From the NCBI RefSeq assembly GCF_020523795.1, contig NZ_JAJALI010000001.1, forward strand, positions 310,001-374,000: a DNA stretch of 64,000 nucleotides, written 5' to 3'. The notes under the pieces were generated by a model, which ran no database searches, was not told where the DNA came from, and was given only the letters and a program-made list of their open reading frames with translations. The DNA is from Ancylobacter sp. Lp-2. Its GTDB lineage: Bacteria; Pseudomonadota; Alphaproteobacteria; Rhizobiales; Xanthobacteraceae. Below are positions 63,503-64,000 of the stretch, piece after piece; within the stretch, counting starts at the first letter, position 1; the number at the start of each line of letters is the position of its first letter. Both the position numbers and the translations under genes were made by a program.

Positions 63503-64000
63503 TCAGGGTACCAGTTTGTAGCCGCCAGCCTCGGTCGCCAGCAGATTCGGGTGGGACGGATCCTTCTCGATCTTCTGCCGCAGCCGGTAGATATGCGTCT
63601 CCAGCGTGTGGGTGGTGACGCCGGAATTGTAGCCCCACACCTCCTGCAGCAGGATCTCGCGCGCCACCGGCTTCTTCCCCGCGCGGTAGAGATAGCGCAG
63701 GATCGCCGTCTCCTTCTCGGTGAGGCGGATCTTGGAGTTGCGCTCGGTCACCAGCATCTTGGCGCCGGGGCGGAAAGTGTACGGCCCGATGGTGAACACC
63801 GCGTCCTCGCTCGCCTCATGCGAGCGCATCTGCGCCCGCAGCCGGGCGAGCAGCACCGCGAAGCGGAACGGCTTGGCCACATAGTCGTTGGCGCCGGCTT
63901 CCAGCCCCATGATGGTGTCGCTGTCGGTATCGTGGCCGGTGAGCATGATCACCGGCGCCTTGAAGCCCTTCTGGCGCATGGCGCGCACGGCCTCGCGGCC
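63503..64000 (-). CDS. OmpR-type response regulator, 5' end outside window
   Basis: The window cuts off the N terminus; 165 codons remain. Receiver part: APVIMLTGHDTDSDTIMGLEAGANDYVAKPF with the conserved Lys; then an OmpR/PhoB winged helix (KIRLTEKETAILRYLYRAG, REILLQEVWGYNSGVTTHTLETHIYRLRQKIE, GGYKLV). The phosphoacceptor Asp and any kinase gene lie outside. Regulated genes unknown. Confidence 0.9.
   Translation of the reverse strand, partial: GREAVRAMRQKGFKAPVIMLTGHDTDSDTIMGLEAGANDYVAKPFRFAVLLARLRAQMRSHEASEDAVFTIGPYTFRPGAKMLVTERNSKIRLTEKETAILRYLYRAGKKPVAREILLQEVWGYNSGVTTHTLETHIYRLRQKIEKDPSHPNLLATEAGGYKLVP

Overview
The window reads as high-GC chromosomal DNA of an alphaproteobacterium, most likely Hyphomicrobiales of the Xanthobacteraceae type (Ancylobacter/Starkeya/Xanthobacter-like). 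This is inference from gene content (tctABC, CIRCE-controlled groESL, SDHAF4/DUF1674, DUF1488, DUF3768, many ABC transporters); no marker gene fixes the genus.

Layout. (1) 1-19.5 kb is chromosomal metabolism: a polar amino-acid ABC transporter operon ending in a metallo-hydrolase and an FAD monooxygenase, an MFS exporter, an SDR with a divergent HxlR regulator, a large autotransporter, and an eight-gene minus-strand catabolic operon (dehydrogenases, aldehyde dehydrogenase, cupin, TctCBA tricarboxylate uptake, Ldh2-type dehydrogenase, Hyi-like isomerase) with a divergent GntR regulator. (2) 19.66-27.41 kb looks like a decayed integrative element: a LysR regulator, a polyamine-type ABC transporter, a racemase-like protein and the wreck of a tyrosine integrase next to a degenerate 3' end of tRNA-Thr. 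(3) 27.41-60.75 kb is a second, larger element of the same family, ending in an intact P4-type integrase beside the intact tRNA-Thr(CGT). It starts with a defence block (Gabija-like gajA/gajB, an EVE-like plus GIY-YIG-like candidate modification-dependent nuclease, and a restriction system with two cytosine-5 methyltransferases), then an IS1111-type transposase, a metabolic/stress cargo (methionine gamma-lyase-like enzyme, LysR and two SDRs, NhaA, transglutaminase-like protein, CIRCE-regulated groESL, with desaturase and transglutaminase pseudogenes between), then a plasmid-like module (DUF3768, serine resolvase, a candidate structured RNA, a DUF927-like protein, an HxH Rep-like protein, an AlpA-like regulator, an AT-rich hypothetical gene). 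(4) 60.73 kb to the end is core chromosome again: tRNA-Thr, htpX, SDHAF4, arfB, a cNMP-binding protein and a truncated response regulator.

The most informative results are the tandem integration history at tRNA-Thr (three graded att copies, two integrase copies, two copies of a left-end sequence whose palindrome has changed in a compensatory way), the EVE/GIY-YIG-like nuclease between Gabija and the restriction system, and an RNA-like fold at 53.78-53.93 kb whose closing stem overlaps an alternative 12-bp hairpin just before a small ORF. All function calls are from reading the sequence; no database search was run.
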